Origin: Orientallactaga sibirica | Taxonomy: Eukaryota > Chordata > Mammalia > Rodentia > Dipodidae | Assembly (NCBI GenBank): GCA_036365145.1 | Contig: JAEOAD010000029.1 | Coordinates: 24,173,001 to 24,237,000, forward strand | Length of the DNA: 64,000 nucleotides | Reading direction: 5' to 3' | In this document: positions 47,752 through 57,131 of the stretch, one piece after another | Layout of the letters: the number at the start of each line of letters is the position of its first letter | How positions within the stretch are numbered: the stretch's first letter is position 1 | The notes under the pieces: generated by a model | Database searches by the model: none | Seen by the model: the letters and a program-made list of their open reading frames with translations, nothing else | What the model was told of the DNA's origin: nothing | Translations under genes and position numbers: made by a program

Positions 47752-47870
47752 GACCCACATTCCCCAATGAGGAGGGTCCCTTTGGAGGGTTATCAAAGGC
47801 ACCAAAATGAATGTATTCACATTATGAGCATAACTAATAAAGTAAATAATAAATTTAAAAAAGAAGAAAT
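47752..47870 (+). mobile_element. L1 3' end fragment, sense
   Basis: CCCACATTCCCCAATGAGGA, GGGTCCCTTTGGAGGG, GGCACCAAAATGAATGTATT and an AATAAATTTAAAAAAG end match the L1 at 25045-25170. A 136-codon frame runs through this and the next SINE and is not a gene. Confidence 0.82.
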
Positions 47871-47879
47871 GAGCCTTCA

Positions 47880-48052
47880 GGGCTGGAGAAGCAGCTCAGC
47901 ATTTAAAGGCTTGGCTTCGGTTTCCCAGCACCCATATAAAGTCAGATGCATAAAGTGGTGCATGTGTCTGGAGTTTGTTTGCAGCATGTTACAAGAGGCT
48001 TTGGCATGCCCATGCTCTCTGTCTCTCATAAACAAATAAAAAATATTTTAAA
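47880..48052 (+). mobile_element. DIP-like SINE, internally shortened
   Basis: GGGCTGGAGAAGCAGCTCAG head, AGATGCATAAAGTGGTGCAT body, short CT tract, AAACAAATAAAAAAT tail. Confidence 0.88.
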
Positions 48053-48815
48053 AATCAAATATGATATGTGCTTAATATTTATCTAACATTTTGCTTCAAA
48101 CTAGTCATACCTCCAAAGCTCGGTCCACTAAACCATATTGTCCATGGCGTTAGGCAGTAAAATTTCACTAACTTAAATTTATTTTTGAATCTGTAATGCA
48201 AAATTTTTACATTTTCTTTTCAATTTTCTTCCATACCAGCCCTACTTACTTTTTGCCAAAATATTACCTCATGTCTCACAGGAAAGAAGAAAAGTGTGAG
48301 TGGTACCCAGGAAGAAATTGATGTAAGAGCAGATGCAATGATCCAAGCTTCTAATTCCCTTACCAAATTCTGCTTTGTTTTGAAATTAAAATACAACATT
48401 GGAGCAGGACCGATTGTAGCTCCTTGTATCCTGCCCACAGCTTTATGGTGCACCTCTGAGAATGTGTTAGGTATGCCGCTACTGGGACTGCACATTCCAC
48501 TTGCTTAATTCTGTATGCAAGAGTCCTGCCATTCTTTCAAAAGCCTAAAGAATGCTGAAGGAATTTTTTAGTGATGTTCCAACTATGGATGGAGAAAAGA
48601 AAGGACAAAAGGGAAAAGAAACAGATAACTGTTAGCTATAGTTTTACAGTCATAATGTGTATATTGAATCAAATATAACTTCAATTTTAATTTTGCAAAT
48701 TCTCACAGAATTCTGAGGGCTCTAGGTTATCCTCTTTGTAGTAAATTTAACATCATCACCATTAACTTTATTTCCAGTTTTTAAAACAAAAGTTAAGTGA
48801 ATTAAGAAAGTATTT
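48053..48815. other. Unassigned sequence
   Basis: A 70-codon frame (48296-48508) opens MSGTQEEIDVRADA, just after an acceptor-like GTCTCACAG. It has no recognised domain and no poly(A) or flanking repeats. Confidence 0.35.
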
Positions 48816-48876
48816 CTAGTTCTGGAGAGATGTTGTAGTGGTTAAGGCACTGCCTACAAAGCCAAAGGACCCAGGT
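48816..48876 (+). mobile_element. SINE head cut by ERVK LTR
   Basis: The tRNA-like part TCTGGAGAGATGTTGTAGTG to GGACCCAGGT stops inside the B box, where the ERVK LTR begins. The SINE was the integration target. The missing half would lie at the lost 3' end of the provirus. Confidence 0.8.
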
Positions 48877-49708
48877 TGTTGAACACAGGCAGGTCCCTGA
48901 GTAAAGCATGCCTAAGCTATCAGACACAACTAGGGCCCCCAGGCTATGGAGAGGTCACAGCAGCCTGGACCCCAGAAAAAACTTGGGTCCTAGGACTGGC
49001 AGGAGTAAGGCCCCTCCTCCTCTTGGGGTCCAGACAAACCTCAGAACCCCAAAGCCACAGGAGGAGGTGTGCTCTCCCAGCCCAGGGGCCTGAACAATCT
49101 GATAAAATTTAGGCTTGCTCTGACCTGTGGCCAGTTGCCTAGGAAACTCCTTCAGCTAACAGACTTTACACACAGCCCCATCTCCCTACTCATACCCTAT
49201 ACCTCTTCCTGCCACTATGTAGAGCACCTGACCCTCTCCCTCTGTGCTGGAATGAATGTCCCTAAATGCCAACTAGACATCAGCAAACAACCTTTGAACC
49301 CACCAATCCCCTTGGGACCCTCTTCCTGCTCTCTCTCAACTCTCAGTTCGTGGGCTGGAGAGATGGCTCAACTGCTTATGAAAAAACCCAGTTCAGGGCT
49401 GGAGAGATGGCTGAGTTTGTTTAGTGGTTAAGGCGCCTATTTCTATCTCTCCTCTCAAATAAATAAATAAATAATAAAATATTAAGCCGGTTAAGAAGGC
49501 TGGTTCCAAGGCTGGTTCCAATCTCCAGCGGTTCCAATCTTCAGGTCCCACCTTTAGCTAGATGTAAAAGTGATGCAAGAGCGCAATGCCGCACTTGACC
49601 ACAAGGGCACATGCATCTGGATTTCATTCGCAGCAGCTGAGAGGCTGCTGGCGCTCCCATCTTTATCTGTCTTCCTCTCCCTCTCTCTCTGCCTCTCTCT
49701 CTCAAAAG

Positions 49709-49740
<32 letters not shown>

Positions 49741-49878
49741 AGTTCCTTGTTGAATAAAGGAGATCTGCTCTCTGAAGCTGTCTACTGGGTGTTTCTTCCT
49801 TCACACTCATGGCCACTTGATACCCTGCCCCGCCATTGGCTAGACTTCCTTAGGACACCAGGAAGGCAAGGAACCACA
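48877..49878 (+). repeat. ERVK 5' LTR, split by SINEs
   Basis: It runs from TGTTGAACACAGGCAG to GCAAGGAACCACA. An AATAAA signal at 49753-49758 precedes GATCTGCTCTCTGAAGCTG, a plausible R/U5. Excluding the inserted block 49350-49739 the LTR is about 0.61 kb. Confidence 0.7.
49350..49739 (+). mobile_element. Composite SINE cluster inside ERVK LTR
   Basis: Two SINE heads (GGGCTGGAGAGATGG at about 49352 and 49395), one with its middle deleted and an AAATAAATAAATAA tail, precede a second-subfamily body (AAAAGTGATGCAAGAGCGC) that ends in about 30 A. CAGTTC occurs at 49344, 49389 and 49740, suggesting sequential insertion with a shared short target. Confidence 0.75.
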
Positions 49879-49880
49879 GC

Positions 49881-49895
49881 TGGCACCTGAACAGG
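49881..49895 (+). promoter_or_regulatory. tRNA-Lys-type primer-binding site
   Basis: TGGCACCTGAACAGG matches the complement of the tRNA-Lys 3' end at all but two positions and lies 2 bases after the LTR, the canonical position. The primer type supports a class II assignment. Confidence 0.85.
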
Positions 49896-50399
49896 TACCC
49901 TCTGAGATGTGCTGGGGGTGAGTGCTTCCCCATAGGGGCAATCATCATCTAGGGGAACATTGGCCCCCTGTGGCCTGTGCCTCCACATTTTGAGGACTGG
50001 CAGGATCTTTCCTTTTCCTCCTTTACTTTTGGTTTGTGCCATTGTGTGGGACCCTATACAGTAAACAAGCAACTGACATCTTTTGGTTGAGGCTACCCTT
50101 TGGCATTGACTGAAGGTTCCTAGCCCTCTGTATGGACCCCAACAGACAAGCTAGGACATTGGCAATGACCCCCCAATCTATCTCTCTTACAAACAAAAAC
50201 CAGTAATGCATCAATCATTTAAAAGCCCCTAGGGCAGTCGCCAGACTCTTAAACTTGCAAAGAGGCTTGTATCTGGACCTTCGAGAGGCCCCCTTGGTGC
50301 CATTAAGCCTTCAGGAATTTTGCCCTCTGGTCTTGGCCTTTCCATTCGTTTTTCTGTCAGGGGCAATATTGTCTCCTGCCAAAAGGAATCACAGATTTG

Positions 50400-50757
50400 T
50401 GCATTAAGTGTTCTCCTGAAAGTTAGGGGAATTAAACTCTCCCAAAGAGAGGCTATCTCCTTCTGGGAAAAGTCATTCAGATTGCCCCCTGGATGATTTC
50501 CCGGGATCTATATGACCCAGACATATGGAACTGTATAGCTTACTTAGTGAGGAGACTGGAGGTTCAGGAAGGAAACGTCCCTCCCTCTCTTTTCTCCCAA
50601 TTGTAGCAGTTGTTAGGCATTGCATTGCCCCCCTCAAGACCTCTCCCACACAAAAATCAGATGATGACTCAGATGAGGAGAGTCTTGAGGACCAGCCAGT
50701 GGTGGACCTCAGATCCCTTGAAAATGCAATAGAAGAAATTAGAAAAATATGACCCCA
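50400..50757 (+). pseudogene. ERVK gag N-terminus (matrix region), broken
   Basis: Gag is the retroviral structural polyprotein. Translated in three frames, this stretch gives short matrix-like pieces separated by stops and at least one frame change near 50523. Then an open 75-codon frame (50525-50752) ends in an acidic segment (KSDDDSDEESLEDQP). There is no capsid, zinc knuckle or enzyme region. It cannot make a functional Gag, and the assignment rests mainly on its position after the primer-binding site and leader. Confidence 0.5.
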
Positions 50758-50834
50758 AACTCCCCTACTCCCACTCCCCTTTATCTGCCTTTGCTACCAT
50801 ACCCGCCTCCTGATCCGGGCTGACCCCCTTCTCT

Positions 50835-51204
50835 AGACTCATGTTTCTTCAGAGCTTTTATCACAAATAGATGTTCCACTTTGTCAAAAGCTGTTCTGTG
50901 TCCATTAATTGAATCATGTGATTTCTGTCCTATATATAATTTCACTAATATCATTAGTGTCTATGTTGGACCAAGCCTGTATCCCTAGGATAAAATTATC
51001 CTAGATTTTGGCATATGATTTTATTAATATGTTACTGAATACAGTTTGTAAGAATTTATTGATAAGTTTTGCATTTACGTCTTCAAGGAAGTTTTTGTTA
51101 TAGTTTCCCTTTTTGTCCTTATCAGATTTTGTATGTGGTAATACTAGGTACATAGTATAAATTCTTTCCTTTCTACTTTGAAAACTTTTAGGATTCTTAC
51201 ATAC
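50835..51204 (-). mobile_element. L1 ORF2 (RT region), antisense, part 1
   Basis: TTCCACTTTGTCAAAAGCTG and CAGTTTGTAAGAATTTATTG are complemented phrases of the ORF2 RT domain. No frame is open. Confidence 0.8.
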
Positions 51205-51424
51205 AGGGTTATTTATTTATTTATTTATTTATTTGAGACAGAGAAAGGGAAAGAGAGAGGGAGAAAGAGTGAGAATGGGCATGCCAGGGCCTTAGCCACT
51301 GCACACGAACTTCAGATGCATGCACCACCATGTGCATCTGGCTAAAGTGGGATCTGGAGAATTGAACCAGGATCCTTAGGCTTCACAGGCATGTGCCTAA
51401 ACTGTTAAGCAGTCTCTTCAGCCC
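51205..51424 (-). mobile_element. DIP-like SINE, antisense, in L1
   Basis: TTATTTATTTATTTATTTGA tail, GAATGGGCATGCCAGGGCCT, GCACCACCATGTGCATCTGG body, and AAGCAGTCTCTTCAGCCC head. Sharp edges interrupt the L1 on both sides. Confidence 0.92.
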
Positions 51425-51880
51425 TTATATACAGGTTTGATAGAATTACTCAGCACTGAATCTGTCTGCTTCAGACCTTTTCTTTCTGGGGAGACATTTT
51501 ATAACTGTATATATATATTTTTTAAACTCTGTTGGAATTTTAGATGTGGGTCTTCTCTCTCTTGTATAGTTTGGCTACTGGTTACTCAATCCTGTTTATC
51601 TTTAAAAACAATCAACCTTTCTTTTACAATTTCCACATATTATTCTTTTAGTCTCACTTCATTAAGTTCTGCCTTGATTGTATGTTCCTAATGACCTCTT
51701 TGGGGTTTGGCCTGTTCTTGCTTTTATAGGAACTTATGTCATATCATTAGGTAATTATTGGAGATGCTTTATTTTCATTAGTACATAAGATTTCTTTTGA
51801 ATTTGTTGACATTTTCATGCTTATACATTACATTTTGATTATAAGGAACAACATTACCTTCCCTTATTTCCCTCAGTCTC
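51425..51880 (-). mobile_element. L1 ORF2, antisense, part 2
   Basis: L1 continues upstream in ORF2 terms (TTAGTCTCACTTCATTAAGT and TTCTTTTGAATTTGTTGACA). Diverged. Confidence 0.65.
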
Positions 51881-52107
51881 AGTGTGCACCTACTTCTCAT
51901 TTGTTACTAATGAGTATACTTTAGAAAAGAATGTTTCACCACCCAAGGAAATTTTAACTGTTCTTAGCTAATTAAGAGAGTGAGTTGCCTCACAAGCCCC
52001 TTCCATATCTATAACAGAATGATGCCTGGTCCCATCATGTGCAAGTTACTGATTGTCATGAAAGTTGATAAGAGGAGTGGCTTTGCTAAGTTCAGCCAGC
52101 AAAATTT
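51881..52107. other. Unassigned spacer before LTR
   Basis: Not clearly L1. GATGCCTGGTCCCATCATGT may belong to another old repeat. Confidence 0.35.
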
Positions 52108-52750
52108 TGTGGGTCCTCTCTGTTCCTGGAGGTCATTGGCCACCGACATCCCAGGCACAGGAAGAGTTGGGGACAAGCAGGGTCCTGGAGTGGGTGAGTG
52201 CAGTGGGAAATGAACCACCCAGGAGACAGTCTGATGGATAGCGTGCTCTCGTTTTTTCAAAAGGGGAGTGGGTTTATAAACATATGAGAAAGGTTGAAAA
52301 GGCACATACAGACTATAAGGTGATTGGATACATAGGTTTATGGGTTGCTATCTAATTGACTGGGGTTGGAAGGTAGAAGTCACCAGGGAGAAACTACAAA
52401 GGAGATAACAGAAGAGGTGGGAAAAGCTACACGACTTCAGCCACATATTGAATGGCTACAACTTCAGGGAGACTGTCTATAAGGGTCTCTTGGGCAGCTA
52501 GCCACAAGTTCAGGAACTGTGGGGGAAGAGGGCAAAGCCTGACTAGGGAATGGTCAGATGCTTTTGGGATGGGGGCTGCCGATTCTGCCCACTCTGGGAG
52601 AAGATAGGACACACTACAAACTTGAGGAGGGAGGGCCAGCTCCCCCTTCTAAGGCCAGCTGCAACCCCCACAGCCCAAGGTCCCCGGCCATATCCAACAG
52701 CCCAGGCCAGCTTCCTCACAGTCCCAGCTTGGGTTTAGCATTGCTCAACA
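52108..52750 (-). mobile_element. Solo class II (ERVK/IAP-like) LTR, antisense, second copy
   Basis: Same family as 14779-15457, with shared blocks such as GACAGTCTGATGGA and GGCAGCTAGCCACAAG. Flanks AAATTT (52102-52107) and GAATTT (52751-52756) make a 6-bp duplication with one change. The TATA box is kept (complement of about 52275-52280), but the AATAAA seen in the other copy has mutated (GTTTTTTC at 52251). Several small deletions shorten it to 643 bases. Confidence 0.88.
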
Positions 52751-52789
52751 GAATTTCACAGCTCACTTCCTTTTCCTACAACTCTTACA

Positions 52790-53325
52790 TTTCTTTTTTT
52801 TTCTATCCCATCTTCCATGATGTTCCCTGAGCCCTGGAAAAGGTGATGTGTCTTCATATCTAGTAGTATTTGTTTTATGAATATAGGTGTCCCTGTGGTT
52901 GTACATATATATATATTTAATATTGCAGTGTCATCTTGGTGGATAGTTCTTTTAATCAGTATGCCAAATCTTACTTTAGCTCTGCTCATCTGCTTATTAC
53001 TTCAGGTTTAAAGTCAATTTTGTCAGGTGTTAGAAGAGTGACACATTTTTTTCTTTTTCTGGTTTCATTTGCTTGGAATAACTTTTGTTATTCTTTCACA
53101 CTATGATAGTGATTTGTATTATATAATGAGGTGACTTTTTTTAATAAAAAAGAATGGCTTCCTTTTTTATCCAGTTTGTTAGTCTACATTTTTGATTGTG
53201 GAAAGGAGACATTTAAATCAGAGTTATTATTGAAAACTATGATTAAATCTTATCCTATTGATAATTTTGTGGAGCTTTGTGTTTTATTGGCCTTTGTTTA
53301 CTTAACAACTTATTGCAGTCAGCAA
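52790..53325 (-). mobile_element. L1 ORF2 (endonuclease side), antisense, part 3
   Basis: AAGTCAATTTTGTCAGGTGT, TTTGCTTGGAATAACTTTTG and CCAGTTTGTTAGTCTACATT are complemented ORF2 phrases N-terminal to those at 51425-51880. The three parts make one antisense L1 split by a SINE and an LTR, and cut at the right by the MaLR. Confidence 0.75.
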
Positions 53326-53661
53326 TAATATTGCTGGGATTAACATCCAACCCGACACAGTTTATGGGAGGCATGTAGAGTGCAGAAAAATACCATCAAT
53401 GATGGAATAAACTGAATCCCTTTCATAGATCCAAGCAGAGAGATATCACCAACAGCCAGCCCTACAAATAAGAATGCATTGCCAGAGTTCAAACTGTTGT
53501 CCACACCTTTGGGCTGGAATTCAGATTCATCCCCAAACATACCTTAAGGCTGGAAAATAAGATCTTCCCCAAGTAATGTGACACTCCTGTAGAAGTGATT
53601 TGCCTGTTAGCGCTCAAGTAGGAAGTTTAATGCCTGAGTCTATAGGGCCATACAAACTATC

Positions 53662-53663
<2 letters not shown>

Positions 53664-53695
<32 letters not shown>

Positions 53696-53829
53696 CAAGG
53701 GGTCTCACTCAAGCCCAGGCTGACCTGGAATTCACTCTGTAGTCTCAGGGTGGCCTTGAACTCATGGCAATCCTCCTACCTCTGCCTCCCAAATTCTGGG
53801 ATTAAAGGTGTGTGCCACCACTCCTGGCC
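53664..53829 (-). mobile_element. B1 SINE inside MaLR A LTR, with target duplication
   Basis: A T run of about 32 (complement of the A tail), then GCTGACCTGGAATTCACTCT, CTCAGGGTGGCCTTGAACTC and a GTGCCACCACTCCTGGCC end. AAACTATCAC flanks it perfectly (53654-53663 and 53830-53839). Confidence 0.96.
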
Positions 53830-55106
53830 AAACTATCACTTTCTAACTAGTAGATTCCACCCCTGGCCTCCATAGACTCAACTCAAAGGACAAAATTCAA
53901 ATGTCCCCATAGTCATCATTAACGTTAAGAATTCCAAATTCCCAAGTCTCATCTGAGATTCAAGACTTTCTCTTAACTGTGAATCCTGTCAAATCAAAAC
54001 AAGTTACATATTTTCAATGCACAATGGCACAGAGTAAACAAGTCTATTGCAAAAAGGCATAAAAAGGAGAGACTGGACTAATACAAAATCAATACCCATC
54101 AGGTAAACAATAAACATCTGCAGTTCAAATCCAATATCCATAACCACTGATGACAGTCTATGGAATTTTTATTTCATCCACTCCAGCTAGGCTGAGTAGC
54201 TGAAGTAAACTTTCATCTCAAGCCAAGAAAGCTCCATATCAGCTGTTGTATGGTCCTGGTACATCTGATACATCTTTGGGCCTCCAATACAAACCAAAGT
54301 CCATCCTTAGCTCCATACAATGGTCCTTTTGCCCTTAAATACAGGGACATCACCCTACTTTACATGCTGCCTCTCAGCAGAATCTCCTGGAACTGTGTGG
54401 AGTTCAAGACCCACTTTCATACATTTTCATCCTTCCAAAATTAATACCAGGTGTACAGTGAGATAGCCAATTTGTTAATCCAAGGGGGAAATAAATACTG
54501 ACTGTCAAGGTCAGGTTTCTCCCTTTTTGGCATCTTCTTTCAAAAGATTTGGCTTCCCTATTGATTCTTTCCCAGGGAGACCTTACTTTCCAGCCTCTTT
54601 TACACTCTTGCAATATAAAACAATTGGCCCACCCTTAATGGTGGTAATCAGTTTAAAAATAGCAGCTTTAGTAACCTAAAACCAGTCTTTATGATTTTAA
54701 CATTAAATTTGATTAAATTTTTCCAACTTTAAATTGTACATCTTTCAGTTTTGTACAGTCCACCACACATACACACATACACACACCAGTCCATTTCTTT
54801 TAAATTCAACCCTGTTCAAATTCTTAGGGCTTGGGCTGAAGAACACAGCCAGCCCTTATTACAGTAGCTCAGTTTCAACAGTTATCTACTTTCTGTCTTT
54901 CCCCTTTAAAAGTTCACAAGCTAAGCCTTCACAGTGTACAATTCTATCTACATTTAGCATTTTCAAACTCTCACAAAAAAATCATAAAATTCCAATTACT
55001 ATTCTGTAAGACTTCTCTAGTCCCAAGCTCCAAGTCTGTCCACTTTCCTCAAGCATACAGTTCCAAAAGACCAAAATCCACATGATCAGATTTATCACAA
55101 AAAAAA

Positions 55107-55122
55107 CCCACTCCTGGTACCA
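55107..55122 (-). promoter_or_regulatory. tRNA-Leu-like primer-binding site of MaLR A
   Basis: The complement reads TGGTACCAGGAGTGGG, a near match to the tRNA-Leu 3' end, placed 6 bases from the 5' LTR edge. Confidence 0.75.
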
Positions 55123-55461
55123 AATAACTGCTGCAGTCACCTTTTCATTGCTTCGACAAATATCCATCCAGACCCAGGGATTTATTTCATGTTTGCAGAG
55201 TTCAGAACAGCAACTATGGCAGAAAAAGCTGGCTCCCTTTCATAGATCCAAGCAGAGAGACATCACTAAAAGCAAGATTTCCAACTGCCTTCTCCATACC
55301 TCTGGGTTGGAATTCAGATGAGCTCCCCAACATACCTTAAGGCTAGAAAATAAGATTAGCCTCCATTGACATGCCCCTCTGTAGCACAGATCTGCCTGCA
55401 AGGGGCTAAAAAGTAAGAATTTTAAACATACAAACTATCACATTCAAACTACCACATAAAT

Positions 55462-55612
55462 TGGGTATGATGGCACACACCTTTAATCCCAGCACTTGGA
55501 AGGCAGGGGTAAGATGATCGCCATGAGTTCAAGGCCAACCTAAGACTACATGGTGAATTAGCCTGGGCTAGAGAGAAACCATACCTCAAAAACCAAAAAC
55601 AACAACAGCAAA
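55462..55612 (+). mobile_element. B1 SINE, sense
   Basis: GGGTATGATGGCACACACCT, TTTAATCCCAGCACTTGGAA, GAGTTCAAGGCCAACC and an A-rich AAAAACCAAAAACAACAAC tail, immediately right of MaLR A. Confidence 0.95.
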
Positions 55613-55829
55613 AAAGAACTACTAGCTAACTAGTCTAACATTGGTTATTATATCCTACTCTTCAGTCCAAATAATTATTTCCAGTATCCTCTATAGAGCT
55701 GACTTAGTGGTAATAAATTACTTTGCTCTAATATTATAATGAAAATTGTTTTCTCTTCTCTGAGAGATAATCATTCTAGGTATAGTAGTTTGGGTTGGCA
55801 AATGGATCATTCTATACTTGAAATATATC

Positions 55830-55910
55830 TGTGGTGGTCTGAATGGAATCTTCTCCAATAGGCTTATTTCTTTTGAATACCTTATTTCAAGCTGGTGGTA
55901 ATGCAGAAAA
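55830..55910 (+). mobile_element. MaLR LTR 5' fragment, sense
   Basis: TGTGGTGGTCTGAATGGAAT and CAAGCTGGTGGTAATGCAG match the LTR start. The remainder is missing. Confidence 0.65.
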
Positions 55911-56137
55911 GTTGAGAAACATTTCATTTTCCACCAATGTACTACTTTAGCAGTTCGTCTCTTTTACATACTGTAACACTGACCTTTTCATTGCTGGAAC
56001 AGAACACCTGACCAAAATCAGTTGATGGGAGGAAAGGATATATTTTGGCTTACATTCTCAAGGGAAAGGTTCATGATGGCAGGAGAAAATAGCATGAGCA
56101 GAGAGAGGCTGGACATCACAAAAATCTGCCAGGTGGG

Positions 56138-56184
<47 letters not shown>

Positions 56185-56402
56185 CATCAAGAGAATAAGC
56201 CAAATACTAGCAAAGGGGAACTGCTATATCACCCCAATGCCCAACCCCAGCAAACACCTCCAGTAAGGTTCTACCTGCCAAATTTCCACCAGCTTGTGAA
56301 GAAGCCTCCAAAACAAATGAGTTTATGGGGGACATGTGATTCCAACCACACCATTCTCTTCCTGGCCCCAGTAGATGCATCCCCATCTCAAAATGTAAAA
56401 TT

Positions 56403-56640
56403 TCAGGCTGGAAATATGGCTTAGTAGTTAAGGCAGTTGACTGCAAAGCCTAAGGATGAAGGTTTGATTTTCCAGTACCTATGTAAGGCTGATGCATAAG
56501 GTGTTGCATGTGTCTAGAGTTTATTTCCAGAGGCTAGAGGCACCTGGTGCATTCTCTTTCTCTCTCAAATATATATAGTGTGTGTATGCATATATACCTT
56601 TTCTTCACTCTTCCTGACTCTCTCAAATAAATAAAATAAA
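56403..56640 (+). mobile_element. DIP-like SINE in MaLR B
   Basis: AGGCTGGAAATATGGCTTAG head, CTGATGCATAAGGTG body, and an unusual tail in which a TA/TG-rich segment splits the CT tract before AAATAAATAAAATAAAA. Confidence 0.9.
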
Positions 56641-56782
56641 AAGATCCTTTTAGTCCAATTTTAGAAGTCCCCATTGGTTTGTTTTAACCTATACCAACTC
56701 TATTCAAACATCCTCATCATCCAAAGTCTCTTAATTATGAACCTGTGAAACCAAAGCACAACTTAAATATGCATGAGGGCTC

Positions 56783-57131
56783 TATGATAGTTTGAATAGA
56801 TGTGTCTTAATAAATTCAAGTATTTCATTAAATCTTCTTAGATTTCCGACTACCTGGCTGGAGGAGGTGTCAGTGGGGGCACATCTGAATTCCAACCTAA
56901 GATAGGCAAAGTTCCTGAGTTCTGTCTGAGTTTTGCCAGGTTTGGCTGCCTGTTTATTATGTTTTGTTTTCCATTTTTATTTTTATTTTTTTTTTTTTTG
57001 GTGGTAGATTTTCTCTTTTCTGCCTTTATAGAAGTTCCTCTGGATCTTTAAGCTTCAAATAAATGCCATTTCTCCCATAAAATGTGTCTGGTTTGGAGAT
57101 TCATCCCAGAAACCTGAGGTTGACTGCTACA
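56783..57131 (+). mobile_element. MaLR-type LTR, sense, in MaLR B
   Basis: Same subfamily as 13258-13635 (TGATAGTTTGAATAGATG, GTTCCTCTGGATCTTTAAGC and GACTGCTACA end). It lies opposite in orientation to its host element. Confidence 0.82.

Larger units (their letters stand above)
48877..50830 (+). mobile_element. ERVK (class II) provirus fragment: 5' LTR, leader, gag start
   Basis: An LTR (48877-49878, with later SINE insertions) is followed 2 bases on by a Lys-type primer-binding site, an approximately 0.5-kb leader and a decayed gag beginning. The rest of gag, pro, pol, env and the 3' LTR are absent; antisense L1 starts at about 50835. Its LTR is unrelated to the ERVK-type LTRs at 14779 and 52108, so it represents another lineage. 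It is an old, defective endogenous copy. Confidence 0.75.
53326..55456 (-). mobile_element. MaLR provirus A, antisense, two LTRs
   Basis: The 3' LTR lies on the left (about 53326-53850, split by a B1) and the 5' LTR on the right (55129-55456, minus-strand start TGTGGTAGTTTGAATGTG). About 1.28 kb of internal sequence lies between. The LTRs share CCCTTTCATAGATCCAAGCA and CATACCTTAAGGCT blocks. A tRNA-Leu-like primer-binding site adjoins the 5' LTR. There is no gag or pol domain, as usual for MaLRs. Confidence 0.82.

Noticed and set aside
47629..48039. 136-codon open frame, the longest in the window
   Set aside because: It runs through an L1 3' end and a SINE in frames those elements do not use; no domain.
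48877..53325. One large ERVK provirus bounded by the 48877 and 52108 LTRs
   Set aside because: The two LTRs are of different families and opposite orientation, and old L1 sequence lies between.
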